Shown piece by piece: positions 46,291 to 54,289 of a DNA stretch of 64,000 nucleotides (its first letter is position 1; the number at the start of each line of letters is the position of its first letter). Source of the DNA: a bacterium (GTDB lineage Bacteria > Gemmatimonadota > Gemmatimonadetes > Longimicrobiales > RSA9); assembly GCA_003242735.1 (NCBI GenBank), contig QGVH01000019.1:1-64000 (forward strand), in the 5' to 3' direction. Below the pieces are notes generated by a model. The model worked only from the letters and a program-made list of their open reading frames with translations. It was not told the origin of the DNA and searched no databases. The position numbers and the translations under genes are program-made.

Positions 46291-46839
46291 TCAGATGCTC
46301 TCCAGCAGGTCGTCGATCGCCTTGGCGATGGCGTCTCGACCGCGGCCGGCGAGGAGGTTCTCCAGCATCTCGCGGACGTCGGCGGGCACGTCCTCCGGGT
46401 GGTTCCGGTCCCTCGCGGAACGGATCACGTTGCCGATGGGCAGCAGGGTGATGTGCGGCCGGTCCGGGGTCGGATCGAACGAGGGCTCCCCGAAGATCTC
46501 CGGCGGCGGTGCCGGCACGCTCGCCTTCCACGGCTCATCGTCCTCGTCGTCTTCGAACTCGGAGTGGAGCTGGGCGGGGTCCATGGGAAGGACGAGGCAG
46601 ACGCGCCCCTCGATGTTGCCCTGATCGTCTTCGGCGGCGGCCAGCGCCACGGAGACCGGCGTGCTGAGGAGCTTGCGGATCGCGTCGACGGCGCCGATGG
46701 GCACGACGCCGCGGGCGATCATGTTGCCGCGGTAGTAGTAGGCGAGGGCGAGGGCATCCTCGGGCGTGGCCTCGTGCTCGATCGGCCGTGCCTCGATGGG
46801 CAGAGGCTCCGGATAGGCGACGACGACGAGCTGGTTCAC
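46291..46839 (-). CDS. Hypothetical acidic protein
   Basis: A 182-residue protein starting at GTG 46839 with AAGGAGA 4-5 nt upstream. It has an alpha/beta N-terminal part (VNQLVVVAYPEPLPIEARPIEHE; LALAYYYRGNMIARGVVPIGAVDAIRKLL; SVALAAAEDDQGNIEGRVCLVLP), a strongly acidic linker (EFEDDEDDE) and a helical C-terminus. No signal, membrane segment or known motif. It is 34 nt upstream of the UDG gene on the same strand and may be co-transcribed. Confidence 0.7.
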   Translation of the reverse strand: MNQLVVVAYPEPLPIEARPIEHEATPEDALALAYYYRGNMIARGVVPIGAVDAIRKLLSTPVSVALAAAEDDQGNIEGRVCLVLPMDPAQLHSEFEDDEDDEPWKASVPAPPPEIFGEPSFDPTPDRPHITLLPIGNVIRSARDRNHPEDVPADVREMLENLLAGRGRDAIAKAIDDLLESI

Positions 46840-47199
46840 GGTTCTCCTTTGCGTTCGATGGTCCCGTGAGTTTAGCCCCGTGGCGGCCGTGGTGTTCCAC
46901 CCCCTCGGCGGAAGCCGCGTAGGCAGCGGGCTTCCGCTGGCGGAACGCCGCCAGTGGCCGGCAGGAGGCGGGTCCGTCGTCCGTGGTGAGGGGGGTGACG
47001 GTTGTCGTTTGACGCACCCGGTCCGTGGCCGGGGCCAGGGCGAGCCGGCCGGCCGGGAGTCGCGGGAGCCGGTCGGTCGGAGCGAGGCAGCGATCCGTCT
47101 CGGCGACATTCCGGGGTTGCGCGACGCGGCCGGCCGTGGTTATGTCCGTCCGTGGAACCGGTGCAGAACCGCGTGGAACGTCCAACGGAGCCGGTGATC
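46840..47199. other. Divergent intergenic region
   Basis: 360 bp between two divergent genes. On the plus strand it carries the promoter at 47117-47145. On the minus strand a CTAAACT element near 46873 could be a -10 but lacks a clear -35. Several GC-rich short hairpins are possible. No RNA gene recognised. Confidence 0.4.
47117..47145 (+). promoter_or_regulatory. Sigma-70-type promoter
   Basis: TTGCGC (47117-47122), 17 bp, TTATGT (47140-47145), giving a leader of about 48 nt for the secreted hypothetical gene. Confidence 0.5.
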
Positions 47200-48081
47200 A
47201 TGTGCAGGATTCGTCGCAGGTGGCTGGCGCTCGGCGCCCTGTTCGTGGCGGGGCTCGCCGCACGGCCGGCGCTGGCACAGCAAGGGCCGGACCGGGCGGG
47301 GCAGAGCGTTGCGCGCGAGTCGTGGCACGAGGCGCGGCGGCGGGCGGCGGCGGAGCGTCGCGCCGCGCTGCTCGAGTGGCACCGCGCCCGTCGTGCGGGC
47401 CTGGCCGCGCAGCCCGCGGCGCCTGCCGGCGTGGCGGCACGGGAGGGCGCGCCCGTGTACGCATCACGCTCTGGCCTGGGGGACGGCGACGCCGCGACGG
47501 CCGGTGCGGCGGCGATCCGGACCGCGTCCCTCGAGTGGAGGGCCGAGCCGATGGCGGTCGCGGGGCCGGAGTCCCGGTTGCGGGTGCTGGGGCCGATCGG
47601 CGCACGGGAGGACGAGCGGGATGCGCGCGCGTTCGATCGGGATCGGTTCGAGCGCGGGCGGGACCGGTTTCGGTACGGGCGCGGTCGCCGCGGGTTCGGC
47701 CACCAGCCGTGGGGTCGGGCGGCGCCGTTCGGCCTGCCGTACGGCTTCGAGGATCTCGTCTGCGTTGCGCGTCTCCGGGATCCGTTCCTGGCGGGTGTGA
47801 AGGGGTTCGGCCCCTACGGCCGCGGGGTCCATCTACGGGCCAGGTGCCTGTCGAGGTTCGGCCTCGGGTTCGTGGGCACGCCGTATTCCCCGTTCTTCCC
47901 CTACGGTTTGATCGGCGACCCGCTGCTGCGCGGTTTCCCGTACTCCGCCGCGCCGCTGCCTGCGCCGCACCGCTTCTCCTACCGGTTCTTCCCGCCAGCG
48001 TCGGCGTTACCGTGGCCGGTGGACGACGCGTGGTTGCCGGACGACGAGGGCGGCCCCGGGATCGAGGAGCCGTGGCGCTGA
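47200..48081 (+). CDS. Secreted hypothetical protein, Arg/Gly-rich
   Basis: A 293-residue protein with a signal peptide (MCRIRRRWLALGALFVAGLA, cleavage after ALA). The mature N-terminal half is Ala/Arg-rich and helical (ARESWHEARRRAAAERRAALLEWHRARR), the middle is Arg/Asp/Gly repeats (RDRFERGRDRFRYGRGRRG), and the C-terminal third is aromatic/proline-rich (SPFFPYGLIGDPLLRGFPYS). CGGAG 9 nt before ATG 47200 supports this start. No domain recognised. Its last codons form the left arm of a strong hairpin. Confidence 0.7.
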   Translation: MCRIRRRWLALGALFVAGLAARPALAQQGPDRAGQSVARESWHEARRRAAAERRAALLEWHRARRAGLAAQPAAPAGVAAREGAPVYASRSGLGDGDAATAGAAAIRTASLEWRAEPMAVAGPESRLRVLGPIGAREDERDARAFDRDRFERGRDRFRYGRGRRGFGHQPWGRAAPFGLPYGFEDLVCVARLRDPFLAGVKGFGPYGRGVHLRARCLSRFGLGFVGTPYSPFFPYGLIGDPLLRGFPYSAAPLPAPHRFSYRFFPPASALPWPVDDAWLPDDEGGPGIEEPWR

Positions 48082-48100
48082 TCGCCGCGGCTCCTCGATC
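48060..48100. terminator. Hairpin terminator shared by converging genes
   Basis: GATCGAGGAGCCG (48060-48072) pairs perfectly with CGGCTCCTCGATC (48088-48100); GGCG/CGCC pair inside. It overlaps the end and stop codon of the secreted hypothetical gene and lies just before the fliW stop. No T-run. Confidence 0.6.
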
Positions 48101-48117
48101 ACCCGTTCTTCCGGCGG

Positions 48118-48597
48118 TCAGGCCGCCGGGTCCCAAGAGAGCGGGCAGCGGGTGCCGAAGTCGGTCCGCGTCAGGACGATCTGACGCGCGCGGCCCGTCC
48201 GCAGGTTGATGGCGAGCGGCGCCTGGAGGTTCGCGGTGTAGACGCCGTCGGGCTCGGGCGGGAGGGTGACGATGGCGAGGACAGCGATCTCGGAGGGGTC
48301 GCCGTCGAGGACGCCGCGGAGTTGGGCCGGTTCGAGCTCCACGGTGTAGCCGTCGAAGAACGGGAAGGGGTCCACGAGCAGGAAGGCCAGGCCCTCGCAA
48401 TCGGCGGACTCGAGCCAGAACGCGCCGGGCGCGGCCGCGCGGGAGAGGAGGAAGGCGCGCCGCTCGGGCAGGCCGATGAGACCGTCGGCGAACTCGACCC
48501 GGATCGGCGCGATGGGCGGCTCGTCCGCCGCGGCGTCGCCAGGGAGGGTGGGGCTGGTGGGCGCCGGGGTCGCCGGCGCCGGGGCCGCAAGGCTCAT
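48118..48597 (-). CDS. fliW: Flagellar assembly factor FliW
   Basis: Binds flagellin and the RNA-binding regulator CsrA, coupling flagellin translation to filament assembly. The 159-residue protein has a 30-residue Ala/Pro-rich lead, then the FliW core: RVEFADGLIGLPERRAFLL, FWLESADCEGLAFLLVDPFPFF, IAVLAIVTLP, and TANLQAPLAINLRTGRARQIVL. Its ATG overlaps the flgL stop (ATGA), so it is translated with the hook-filament junction protein. csrA, which often neighbours fliW, is not in the window. Confidence 0.92.
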   Translation of the reverse strand: MSLAAPAPATPAPTSPTLPGDAAADEPPIAPIRVEFADGLIGLPERRAFLLSRAAAPGAFWLESADCEGLAFLLVDPFPFFDGYTVELEPAQLRGVLDGDPSEIAVLAIVTLPPEPDGVYTANLQAPLAINLRTGRARQIVLTRTDFGTRCPLSWDPAA

Positions 48598-49478
48598 CTC
48601 AGGTAATCCGTCAGATCGAAGGAAAGCATGCGGGAGGCCGCGAGCAGCGTGGCCTGGAGCGCCGTCTGACGCCCGACCAGCGCCGTCAGCGCGGCCTCGA
48701 AGTCCGCCTCCTCGAGGTTCGACCGGTGGACCCGCAGGTTGAACTCGAGTTCGTCGAGGTTCGCCGTAACGGCCTCGAGCCGCAGCGTGCGGCCACCGAC
48801 ATCCGCGATCCGGGCCTGGAGCGCGTCGCTCGCCTCGGCGATGGCGCCCGCGGCAGCGGCAATGGCCGCCGGGTCGCCGGCGTCGAGGGCCGCCACGAGC
48901 TGGTCCAGCGCCGCCAGCACGCCGGTGTCCTGGAACACCTCGGCCGCGTTCGCGCTGAGGCGCAGGTACTGGCCGGGCGCGATCTCGATCGAGCGGGAGG
49001 GCGTGTTCCCGCCGGTGAGGTCGCCGGGCGCGGAGAACGGAGGCACATCCGGCGTCGTTCCACCGAACAGGTATCCGCCCGCCAGCCGCGTATTGCCCAG
49101 GTCCGAGACGCTCTCGATCAGGCGCGAGACCTCCTCCTTCGCGGACTCGCGGCTGGCCGCCGTCGCGGTGCTGTTCGCCTGTTGCACCGCGATCTCCCGG
49201 GCCCGTGCGAGCAGCGCGTCGAGCTGGGTCAGGGCCGACTCCTCCGAGGCGAGATGAGCCGCGACCATTGAGGCGTTGCGGCGGTACTGCTCCACCGCCC
49301 GCAGCAGGTGCGCCGTCTCGAGGATCGCTGCGGCGGCCGGGGGGTCGTCCGAGACCTGACGCACCCGCTTGCCAGTGGACGCGGCGCGCTGCGCTTCCTC
49401 GACGCCGCGCAGAGCGGCCTGCACGTCCCGCAGGAGCCCCTGCAGCAATCCAGAGTGTGTGACACGGAAAGCCGACAT
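48594..49478 (-). CDS. flgL: Flagellar hook-associated protein 3 (FlgL)
   Basis: Junction protein between hook and filament, 294 residues. The flagellin-like N-terminus (MSAFRVTHSGLLQGLLRDVQAALRGVEEAQRAASTGKRVRQVSDDPPAAAAILE) and C-terminal helix (EADFEAALTALVGRQTALQATLLAASRMLSFDLTDYLR) are both present, with the middle variable domain (YLFGGT) between. The ATG at 49478 has no Shine-Dalgarno sequence; ATGACA, 18 bp, TTCGAT ends 6 nt before it, so a leaderless start is possible but weak. The usual partner flgK is not adjacent. Confidence 0.9.
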   Translation of the reverse strand: MSAFRVTHSGLLQGLLRDVQAALRGVEEAQRAASTGKRVRQVSDDPPAAAAILETAHLLRAVEQYRRNASMVAAHLASEESALTQLDALLARAREIAVQQANSTATAASRESAKEEVSRLIESVSDLGNTRLAGGYLFGGTTPDVPPFSAPGDLTGGNTPSRSIEIAPGQYLRLSANAAEVFQDTGVLAALDQLVAALDAGDPAAIAAAAGAIAEASDALQARIADVGGRTLRLEAVTANLDELEFNLRVHRSNLEEADFEAALTALVGRQTALQATLLAASRMLSFDLTDYLR

Positions 49479-49513
49479 TTTCTAATCGAATTGAATTGGG
49501 ACCGCCGTTGTCA

Positions 49514-49542
49514 TTGCGTGCCGCGTAGTGTCGTGGTATAAT
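49514..49542 (+). promoter_or_regulatory. Promoter of the sigma-54 activator gene
   Basis: TTGCGT (49514-49519), 17 bp, perfect TATAAT (49537-49542), about 55 nt before the GTG start. Confidence 0.7.
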
Positions 49543-49596
49543 GCCGTTGACTGAACGGCACACCGCGTCAAACCCGAGACAAGACGGTCGCTGGGC

Positions 49597-51024
49597 GTGG
49601 CGAAAATCCTGTGCGTCGATGACGAAGTCGCCGCATTGGTGATTCTGCGCGAGACGTTGGAACGCGCGGGGCACCAGGTTGTCGCCGTGCACCGTGCCGA
49701 AGCCGCGCTGAACGTCCTCTCCCGCGGCGACATCGATCTGCTCATCTCCGATTATCGGATGCCCGACATCTCGGGTTTAGAGCTGCTGGAACGGATCCGT
49801 GATGCCGGGTTGGACGTGCCGGTGATCATGATCACCGGCTACGCCAGCATCGAGCACGCGGTGATGTCCATCAAGGCTGGTGCGGTGGACTACGTGACGA
49901 AGCCGATCCGTCCGCAGCAGCTCGAGCTGGCGGTGGAGCAGGCGCTGGAGCTGGTGCGGCTGCGCCGCGAGAACGCGGCGTTGCGGGACGAGGTGGCGCA
50001 GCTCAACGTCGGGCGCAAGATCCTGGGCGAGAGCCCGGCGCTCAAGCGCGTCCTGGACACGATCCGTGCGGTCGCGCCGACGCGGGCGTCGGTATTGCTC
50101 CAGGGGGAGTCGGGCACAGGCAAGGAGTTGCTCGCGCGCGCGATCCACGAATTGAGCGATCGGCGTGACGGGCCGTTCGTCTCGGTGAACTGTCCAGCGC
50201 TGCCCGAGTCGTTGGTGGAGAGCATGCTCTTCGGCCATGAGAAGGGCGCGTTCACGGGGGCGCTGCGTCAGACGCGGGGCGCGTTCGAGCGTGCGCACCG
50301 GGGCACGCTGCTCCTGGACGAGATCTCCGAGATGCGGCTGGATCTGCAGGCCAAGCTGCTGCGGGTGCTCCAGGAGCAGGAGTTCGAGCGGGTCGGCGGT
50401 ACGGTCCCGATCCACGTGGACGTGCGGATCGTGGCGACCACCAACCGGGACCTGTACGAGGAGGTGCGGCAGGGCAGGTTCCGGGAGGACCTGTACTACC
50501 GGCTGAACACCGTTCCGGTGCTGGTTCCGCCTTTGCGTGAGCGCCGTGAGGACATCCCGATCCTGGCGCAGCATTTCGCGCGGGTGACCGCGAAGGAGAT
50601 CGGCAAGACGATCGCGCCGCTCCCCGCCGAGACCATCGAGCTGCTCTGCGCGTACGACTGGCCGGGCAACGTTCGGGAGCTGGCGCACGTGATCGAGCGG
50701 GCTGTGATCCTGGCGCCGGGGCCGGTGCTCGGGCCAGAGGTGTTCGACCCGGCGCGGTTCGGGTTGACGGGTGGCGGGAGCGTGCTGCCCCGAGGGCGTG
50801 CGGCGCCGGTGAAGGAGACGCAGGGCGAAGAGGACGGAGGGCGGGGAGGCGTACGCATCGTGCTGAACTCCTTCGATCTGGCGGAGGCGGAGCGCACGTT
50901 GATCGAGCGTGCGCTGGAGGCGGCGGGCGGCAACCGCACGCAGGCGGCGCACCTGCTCGGCATGAGCGTGCGCACGCTGCGGCACAAGTTGAACCAGCGG
51001 GGCAAGTCGCTCGCCAGCCACTGA
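49597..51024 (+). CDS. Sigma-54-dependent response regulator, probable flagellar activator (FlrC/FlbD type)
   Basis: A 475-residue NtrC-type activator. It has a receiver domain (1-115; Asp52 in [10 protein letters not shown], Lys in YVTKP), AAA+ domain with Walker A GESGTGKE (170-177), the sigma-54-contacting GAFTGA loop (217-222), Walker B TLLLDE (237-242), arginine finger region [10 protein letters not shown], and a C-terminal Fis-type helix-turn-helix ([34 protein letters not shown]). All motifs are intact. It lies between flgL and flgB, and both downstream flagellar operons carry sigma-54 promoters, so it is the likely activator of them. The partner kinase is not adjacent. Confidence 0.93.
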   Translation: MAKILCVDDEVAALVILRETLERAGHQVVAVHRAEAALNVLSRGDIDLLISDYRMPDISGLELLERIRDAGLDVPVIMITGYASIEHAVMSIKAGAVDYVTKPIRPQQLELAVEQALELVRLRRENAALRDEVAQLNVGRKILGESPALKRVLDTIRAVAPTRASVLLQGESGTGKELLARAIHELSDRRDGPFVSVNCPALPESLVESMLFGHEKGAFTGALRQTRGAFERAHRGTLLLDEISEMRLDLQAKLLRVLQEQEFERVGGTVPIHVDVRIVATTNRDLYEEVRQGRFREDLYYRLNTVPVLVPPLRERREDIPILAQHFARVTAKEIGKTIAPLPAETIELLCAYDWPGNVRELAHVIERAVILAPGPVLGPEVFDPARFGLTGGGSVLPRGRAAPVKETQGEEDGGRGGVRIVLNSFDLAEAERTLIERALEAAGGNRTQAAHLLGMSVRTLRHKLNQRGKSLASH

Positions 51025-51052
51025 GTCACGCGCTGCGGGTGCGCGGCTCAGT
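51022..51052 (+). terminator. Possible terminator of the activator gene
   Basis: CTGAG/CTCAG (51022, 51048) enclose CGCGC/GCGCG around a 7-nt loop, giving a hairpin spanning the stop codon. No T-run follows. Confidence 0.4.
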
Positions 51053-51076
51053 GGCGGCAAACGCGTCCGACCGGGG

Positions 51077-51091
51077 CGGCAGATTCTGCCG
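51077..51091 (+). promoter_or_regulatory. Candidate enhancer site for the sigma-54 activator (flgB operon)
   Basis: The inverted repeat CGGCAG-ATT-CTGCCG lies about 145 bp upstream of the -24 element of the flgB promoter. The same repeat with another 3-base centre precedes the fliL operon at a similar distance. Binding by the neighbouring activator is inference. Confidence 0.55.
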
Positions 51092-51137
51092 CTGCCGGTG
51101 GGTTGTGCCGGGTGTGGCGGAGGGTGTGCGGGGGCGG

Positions 51138-51165
51138 GTGACCCTTCTTGTTCCTGACCTATAAT
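51138..51165 (+). promoter_or_regulatory. Sigma-70-type promoter upstream of flgB
   Basis: GTGACC (51138-51143), 16 bp, perfect TATAAT (51160-51165). A transcript from here would run about 100 nt to the hairpin at 51245-51268. Confidence 0.6.
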
Positions 51166-51226
51166 TCGATCCCTCACAACAACTTACGTGTCTTGATCCG
51201 TCCGCCCGTCCGCGCGGCACGGCGGG

Positions 51227-51241
51227 TGGAACGGTGCTTGC
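51227..51241 (+). promoter_or_regulatory. Sigma-54 (-24/-12) promoter of the flgB operon
   Basis: TGGAACG-GTGC-TTGC: GG at 51228-51229 and GC at 51240-51241 are separated by exactly 10 bases, with one mismatch to TGGCACG-N4-TTGC. Transcription would start near 51253, about 50 nt before flgB. Confidence 0.75.
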
Positions 51242-51244
51242 CCC

Positions 51245-51268
51245 GGCCGGCGCGCGGCTGCGCCGGCC
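51245..51268 (+). terminator. Hairpin at the flgB transcription start
   Basis: GGCCGGCGC (51245-51253) pairs with GCGCCGGCC (51260-51268), loop GCGGCT, followed by ATTTGTCGTTTC. It would form fully only in RNA begun at the upstream TATAAT promoter, since the sigma-54 start falls within it. Confidence 0.5.
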
Positions 51269-51302
51269 ATTTGTCGTTTCACGCCAACCGAGGAGCTGCG
51301 CG

Positions 51303-51578
51303 ATGCTGCGAGGATTGATCGGTCCGTCCACGATCGTGGCTCGATTGAAAGAGGGATTGGACATCTCGAGTGCGTCTGTGAAGTGGATCGCGCATCGGGT
51401 GGCGAACGCCACGAACGCGACGGAGCCGGGCTTCGATGCCGCGCTGGCGGGGGCGACGCCGGTGGACCTGGAGTCGGAGATGGTCGCGCTGGCGGATGAG
51501 CAGCTCCGCTACGAGGCGACGACGCGGTTGCTGGAGAAGGCGTACGCGCAGGTGCGCGCGAGCGTGCGGGAGCGGTGA
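51303..51578 (+). CDS. flgB: Flagellar proximal rod protein FlgB
   Basis: Part of the flagellar rod in the periplasm, exported by the flagellar type III system. The product is 91 residues, shorter than the usual 110-140. The N-terminal motif (SSASVKWIAHRVANATNATEPGFDAAL) and the C-terminal helix (DEQLRYEATTRLLEKAYAQVRASVRER) are kept, so the variable middle is reduced. AGGAGCTGCGCG precedes the ATG. First gene of the main flagellar operon. Confidence 0.85.
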   Translation: MLRGLIGPSTIVARLKEGLDISSASVKWIAHRVANATNATEPGFDAALAGATPVDLESEMVALADEQLRYEATTRLLEKAYAQVRASVRER

Positions 51579-51580
51579 AC

Positions 51581-52096
51581 ATGAGGATCTTCGGGCCGTG
51601 GTTCACGAGGGGCGCTGCGGGGCCGATCATGCGGCCGCTGTTCCGCGGGCTCGCGATCGCGGCGAGCGGGTTGTCCGCGCAGCGACAGCGCATCGAGGTG
51701 GCGGCGCAGAATCTGGCGAACGCTGAGACGACCCGCACCGAGGAGGGTGGGCCGTACCGGCGGAAGGTGGTGTCGCTGGCGCCGAAGGTGGCGATGCCGA
51801 TCCAGACGCGGCCGGTGTTGCCGGGCGATCCGTGGATCCTGCCGCCGCGGGTGGTGGAGCCGGTGGATCTCCTCGGCGGGGTGCAGGTGCAGGGCATCGA
51901 GGAAGACCCGAGGCCCGGCGAGCTGGTCTACGATCCCGGGCATCCCGATGCGGATGAGAACGGGTACGTGCTGTATCCGAACGTCCGTGCGAGTGAGGAG
52001 ATGGTGACGCTCATGGAGGCGCGCCGGGCGTACGAGGCGAACGCCACCGTGTTCGAGGCAGTGAAATCCATGCTGCGCCGCGCGGCGCAAATCTAG
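51581..52096 (+). CDS. flgC: Flagellar proximal rod protein FlgC
   Basis: Rod protein, 171 residues. It has the rod-family N-terminus (GLAIAASGLSAQRQRIEVAAQNLANAETTRTEEGGPYRRKVV) and the conserved C-terminus (YPNVRASEEMVTLMEARRAYEANATVFEAVKSMLRRAAQI). GGGAG 8 nt upstream supports ATG 51581; GTG 51575 is too close. The extra 16-18 residues before MRPLFRGLAIA are unusual. It follows flgB by 2 nt. Confidence 0.92.
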   Translation: MRIFGPWFTRGAAGPIMRPLFRGLAIAASGLSAQRQRIEVAAQNLANAETTRTEEGGPYRRKVVSLAPKVAMPIQTRPVLPGDPWILPPRVVEPVDLLGGVQVQGIEEDPRPGELVYDPGHPDADENGYVLYPNVRASEEMVTLMEARRAYEANATVFEAVKSMLRRAAQI

Positions 52097-52104
52097 GAGG
52101 CGCG

Positions 52105-52395
52105 ATGCCGATCCACGGTACGAGTGCGGCCGTCGCGGTGGACGCGCGCCGGGAAGCGCGCGGAGGCGGTGACGATGCGCCGTGGGTGGTCACGACGGGC
52201 GAGAGCGCGCCCGTGGCGCGTGGGGATGAGGCGTTGGCTGGCGGGGGAGCGGCGCAGGGGCGTGCGTCGCCCGGGCCGGCGGGTGCGCTCGAGGGAGCGT
52301 CGCGCGTCACGGGCCCGTTGACGTATCGGCGCGGCGCGCTGGCTGGCGTGCCGCAGGGGTTGGAGCGAGGCAAGCGTCTGGATGTGAGGGTGTGA
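52105..52395 (+). CDS. Hypothetical protein between flgC and fliE
   Basis: A 96-residue Gly/Ala/Arg-rich protein, probably disordered (MPIHGTSAAVAVDARREARGGGDD...LERGKRLDVRV). AGGAGG stands 4-5 nt before the ATG and the spacings of 8 and 4 nt to flgC and fliE show it is translated within the operon. No signal peptide or known domain; an exported flagellar accessory protein or chaperone is possible but unproven. Confidence 0.65.
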   Translation: MPIHGTSAAVAVDARREARGGGDDAPWVVTTGESAPVARGDEALAGGGAAQGRASPGPAGALEGASRVTGPLTYRRGALAGVPQGLERGKRLDVRV

Positions 52396-52399
52396 GGCG

Positions 52400-52720
52400 A
52401 TGGCTGTGGACATCAGGGGACCGGGCACGGTCGGGATCGGTCGGGGCATTGGCGCGGACACGGCGGCGCGGGCGCTGGACGGGCTGGCGCCGCGTCAGGG
52501 CCCCTCGTTCGCGGACACGTTGAAGCGTGCGCTGGGCGAGATCTCGCAGATGCAGGAGGATGCGCGGGAAGCGATCGGCGCGTTCCTGCGCGGTGAGCCG
52601 GTCGAGCTGCACAGCGTGATGGCGGCGGCGGAAGAGGCCGGCATCGCACTCGACCTGCTGATCGAGGTGAGGAACAAGCTGGTCGAGGCGTACCGGACCG
52701 TGATCAACATGCAGGCGTGA
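52400..52720 (+). CDS. fliE: Flagellar hook-basal body complex protein FliE
   Basis: Links the MS ring to the rod. The 106-residue protein has the conserved C-terminal half SFADTLKRALGEISQMQEDAREAIGAFLRGEPVELHSVMAAAEEAGIALDLLIEVRNKLVEAYRTVINMQA (here given as its key segments: FADTLKRAL, EPVELHSVM, LLIEVRNKLVEAYRTVINMQ). Normal length; 17 nt before fliF. Confidence 0.93.
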   Translation: MAVDIRGPGTVGIGRGIGADTAARALDGLAPRQGPSFADTLKRALGEISQMQEDAREAIGAFLRGEPVELHSVMAAAEEAGIALDLLIEVRNKLVEAYRTVINMQA

Positions 52721-52737
52721 GCGGGCGGTCGTAGGCG

Positions 52738-54288
52738 ATGGCAGAAGCGATCGTGGGCTTGCTCGAGCGGCTCGATGGCCCGCCGCGGCGGTTGATCGAG
52801 CGGATCGGCGGGCCGCGCCGGGCGCTGATCGTGCTGATCGGGCTGGGCGCGGTCGCGCTGGTCTGGGGGATCTCGTACTGGGCGACGGCGCCGTCGTGGG
52901 TGCCGTTGTTCCACGGGCTGGACCTGAAGGATGCGGCGGCGGTGACGAGTCGGCTGGAGGAGGCGGGGATCGAGCATCGTCTCGAGCGAGACGGCTCGCT
53001 GGTCCTGGTGCGTGAAGACCAGCTCGCGCGTGCGCGAGTGCACCTGGCGCAGGCGGGTGTGCCGTCATCGGGGCGGCCGGGTTTCGAGCTGTTCGACCAG
53101 CCGTCGTGGGGGATGACGGACTTCACGCAGCGGGTGAATTACCGGCGTGCGCTGGAGGGCGAGCTCGAGCGGACGATCCGGAAGATGCAGGGCGTGGAGG
53201 GCGCGGAGGTGCATCTCGCCCTGAGCGAGTCGTCCGTGTTCCGCCGTTCGCCGGACCGGCCGCTGGAGGCGTCGGTGGTGCTGCGGCTGAAGCCCGGGGT
53301 GCGGGCATCGCCGGAGCTGGTCGAGGGCGTGGCGTTCCTGGTGGCGAGCAGCGTGGACGGGCTGCAGAGCGAGAACGTCACGGTGCTGGACGATTCCGGC
53401 CGCGTCCTCTCGGCGCCGGCGGAGGCGGAGGGCGGTGCGGGGTTGACGCTCCGGCAGCTCAAGTTGCGCAGAGAGATCGAGCGCTACCTGGAGTCGAAGG
53501 CGGAGGAGCTGCTGGAGCACGTGGTGGGGCCGGGCAACGCGCGGGTACGGGTCGCGGCGACGCTGAGCATGGACCGTGTCGATCGCACGACGGAGATGCT
53601 CGATCCGGACGGGCAGGTGGCGACGCGCGAGGCGCGGTCGGAGATCGTGCCCGGGCCGGGTGTCGTGGGCGCGGGGCAAGTGGTCACGGAGACGCTGTAC
53701 GACCTCTCCCGCACCGTGGAGCGGGTCACGGAGAGCGGCGGCGCGGTGAAGCGCCTGACCGTGGCCGTCCTGGTGAACGATCGCCTGGTCGACACGGGCG
53801 CCGAGGCCCGCTACGAGCCGCGGACCGAGGAGGAGCTCGCGCGTGTGGAAGCACTGGTGCGCAACGCCGTCGGCCTCGATCCCAGCCGCGGTGATGCCAT
53901 CTCGGTGGTGAGCGTGCCGTTCGAGATCGGCAGGCCGATGGTGTCGGAGCCGGAGGCCGGCGGCTGGCTGAACGAGGTGTGGCCCGTGGTCGAACGCGTG
54001 CATCGCCCGGCGATCGCGTTGATCGGCGTCCTGCTGGCGTTCCTACTGGCCTTGGGGGTCATGCGCGCACTGCGTCAGCCGGCGCCCGAGCCCGTGGTGC
54101 AGCCTGCGCCCGAGCAGGTGGAGGCGCCGGAGGAGGTGCCGGCGCTCGCGGCGGCGCAACCGGAGGAGACCTTCGAAGAGGCGCTCCAGCAGGAGCAGGA
54201 GCAGGAGCAACACGAGTTGAGCGGGCTGATCGTGGAGAGTCCCGAGCTGGCGGCCCGCGTGCTCCGGGCCTGGATGAAGGAGGGGTGA
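52738..54288 (+). CDS. fliF: Flagellar MS-ring protein FliF
   Basis: Inner-membrane ring that nucleates the basal body, 516 residues. It has an N-terminal transmembrane helix (ALIVLIGLGAVALVWGISYW), ring-building motifs (YVPLFHGLD-like PSWVPLFHGLDLKDAAAVTSRLEEAG; GFELFDQPSWGMTDFTQRVNYRRALEGELERTI), the conserved ENVTVLDDSGRVLS, a second transmembrane helix (PAIALIGVLLAFLLALGVM) and a Glu/Gln-rich cytoplasmic tail that binds FliG. Normal length. Its stop is followed almost directly by fliG. Confidence 0.95.
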   Translation: MAEAIVGLLERLDGPPRRLIERIGGPRRALIVLIGLGAVALVWGISYWATAPSWVPLFHGLDLKDAAAVTSRLEEAGIEHRLERDGSLVLVREDQLARARVHLAQAGVPSSGRPGFELFDQPSWGMTDFTQRVNYRRALEGELERTIRKMQGVEGAEVHLALSESSVFRRSPDRPLEASVVLRLKPGVRASPELVEGVAFLVASSVDGLQSENVTVLDDSGRVLSAPAEAEGGAGLTLRQLKLRREIERYLESKAEELLEHVVGPGNARVRVAATLSMDRVDRTTEMLDPDGQVATREARSEIVPGPGVVGAGQVVTETLYDLSRTVERVTESGGAVKRLTVAVLVNDRLVDTGAEARYEPRTEEELARVEALVRNAVGLDPSRGDAISVVSVPFEIGRPMVSEPEAGGWLNEVWPVVERVHRPAIALIGVLLAFLLALGVMRALRQPAPEPVVQPAPEQVEAPEEVPALAAAQPEETFEEALQQEQEQEQHELSGLIVESPELAARVLRAWMKEG

Positions 54289-54289
54289 G

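Noticed and set aside
49479..49513. Sigma-54 promoter for flgL on the minus strand
   Set aside because: No GG-N10-GC with the flanking TGG/TTGC bases is found in the divergent interval; only a weak sigma-70-like pair is visible.
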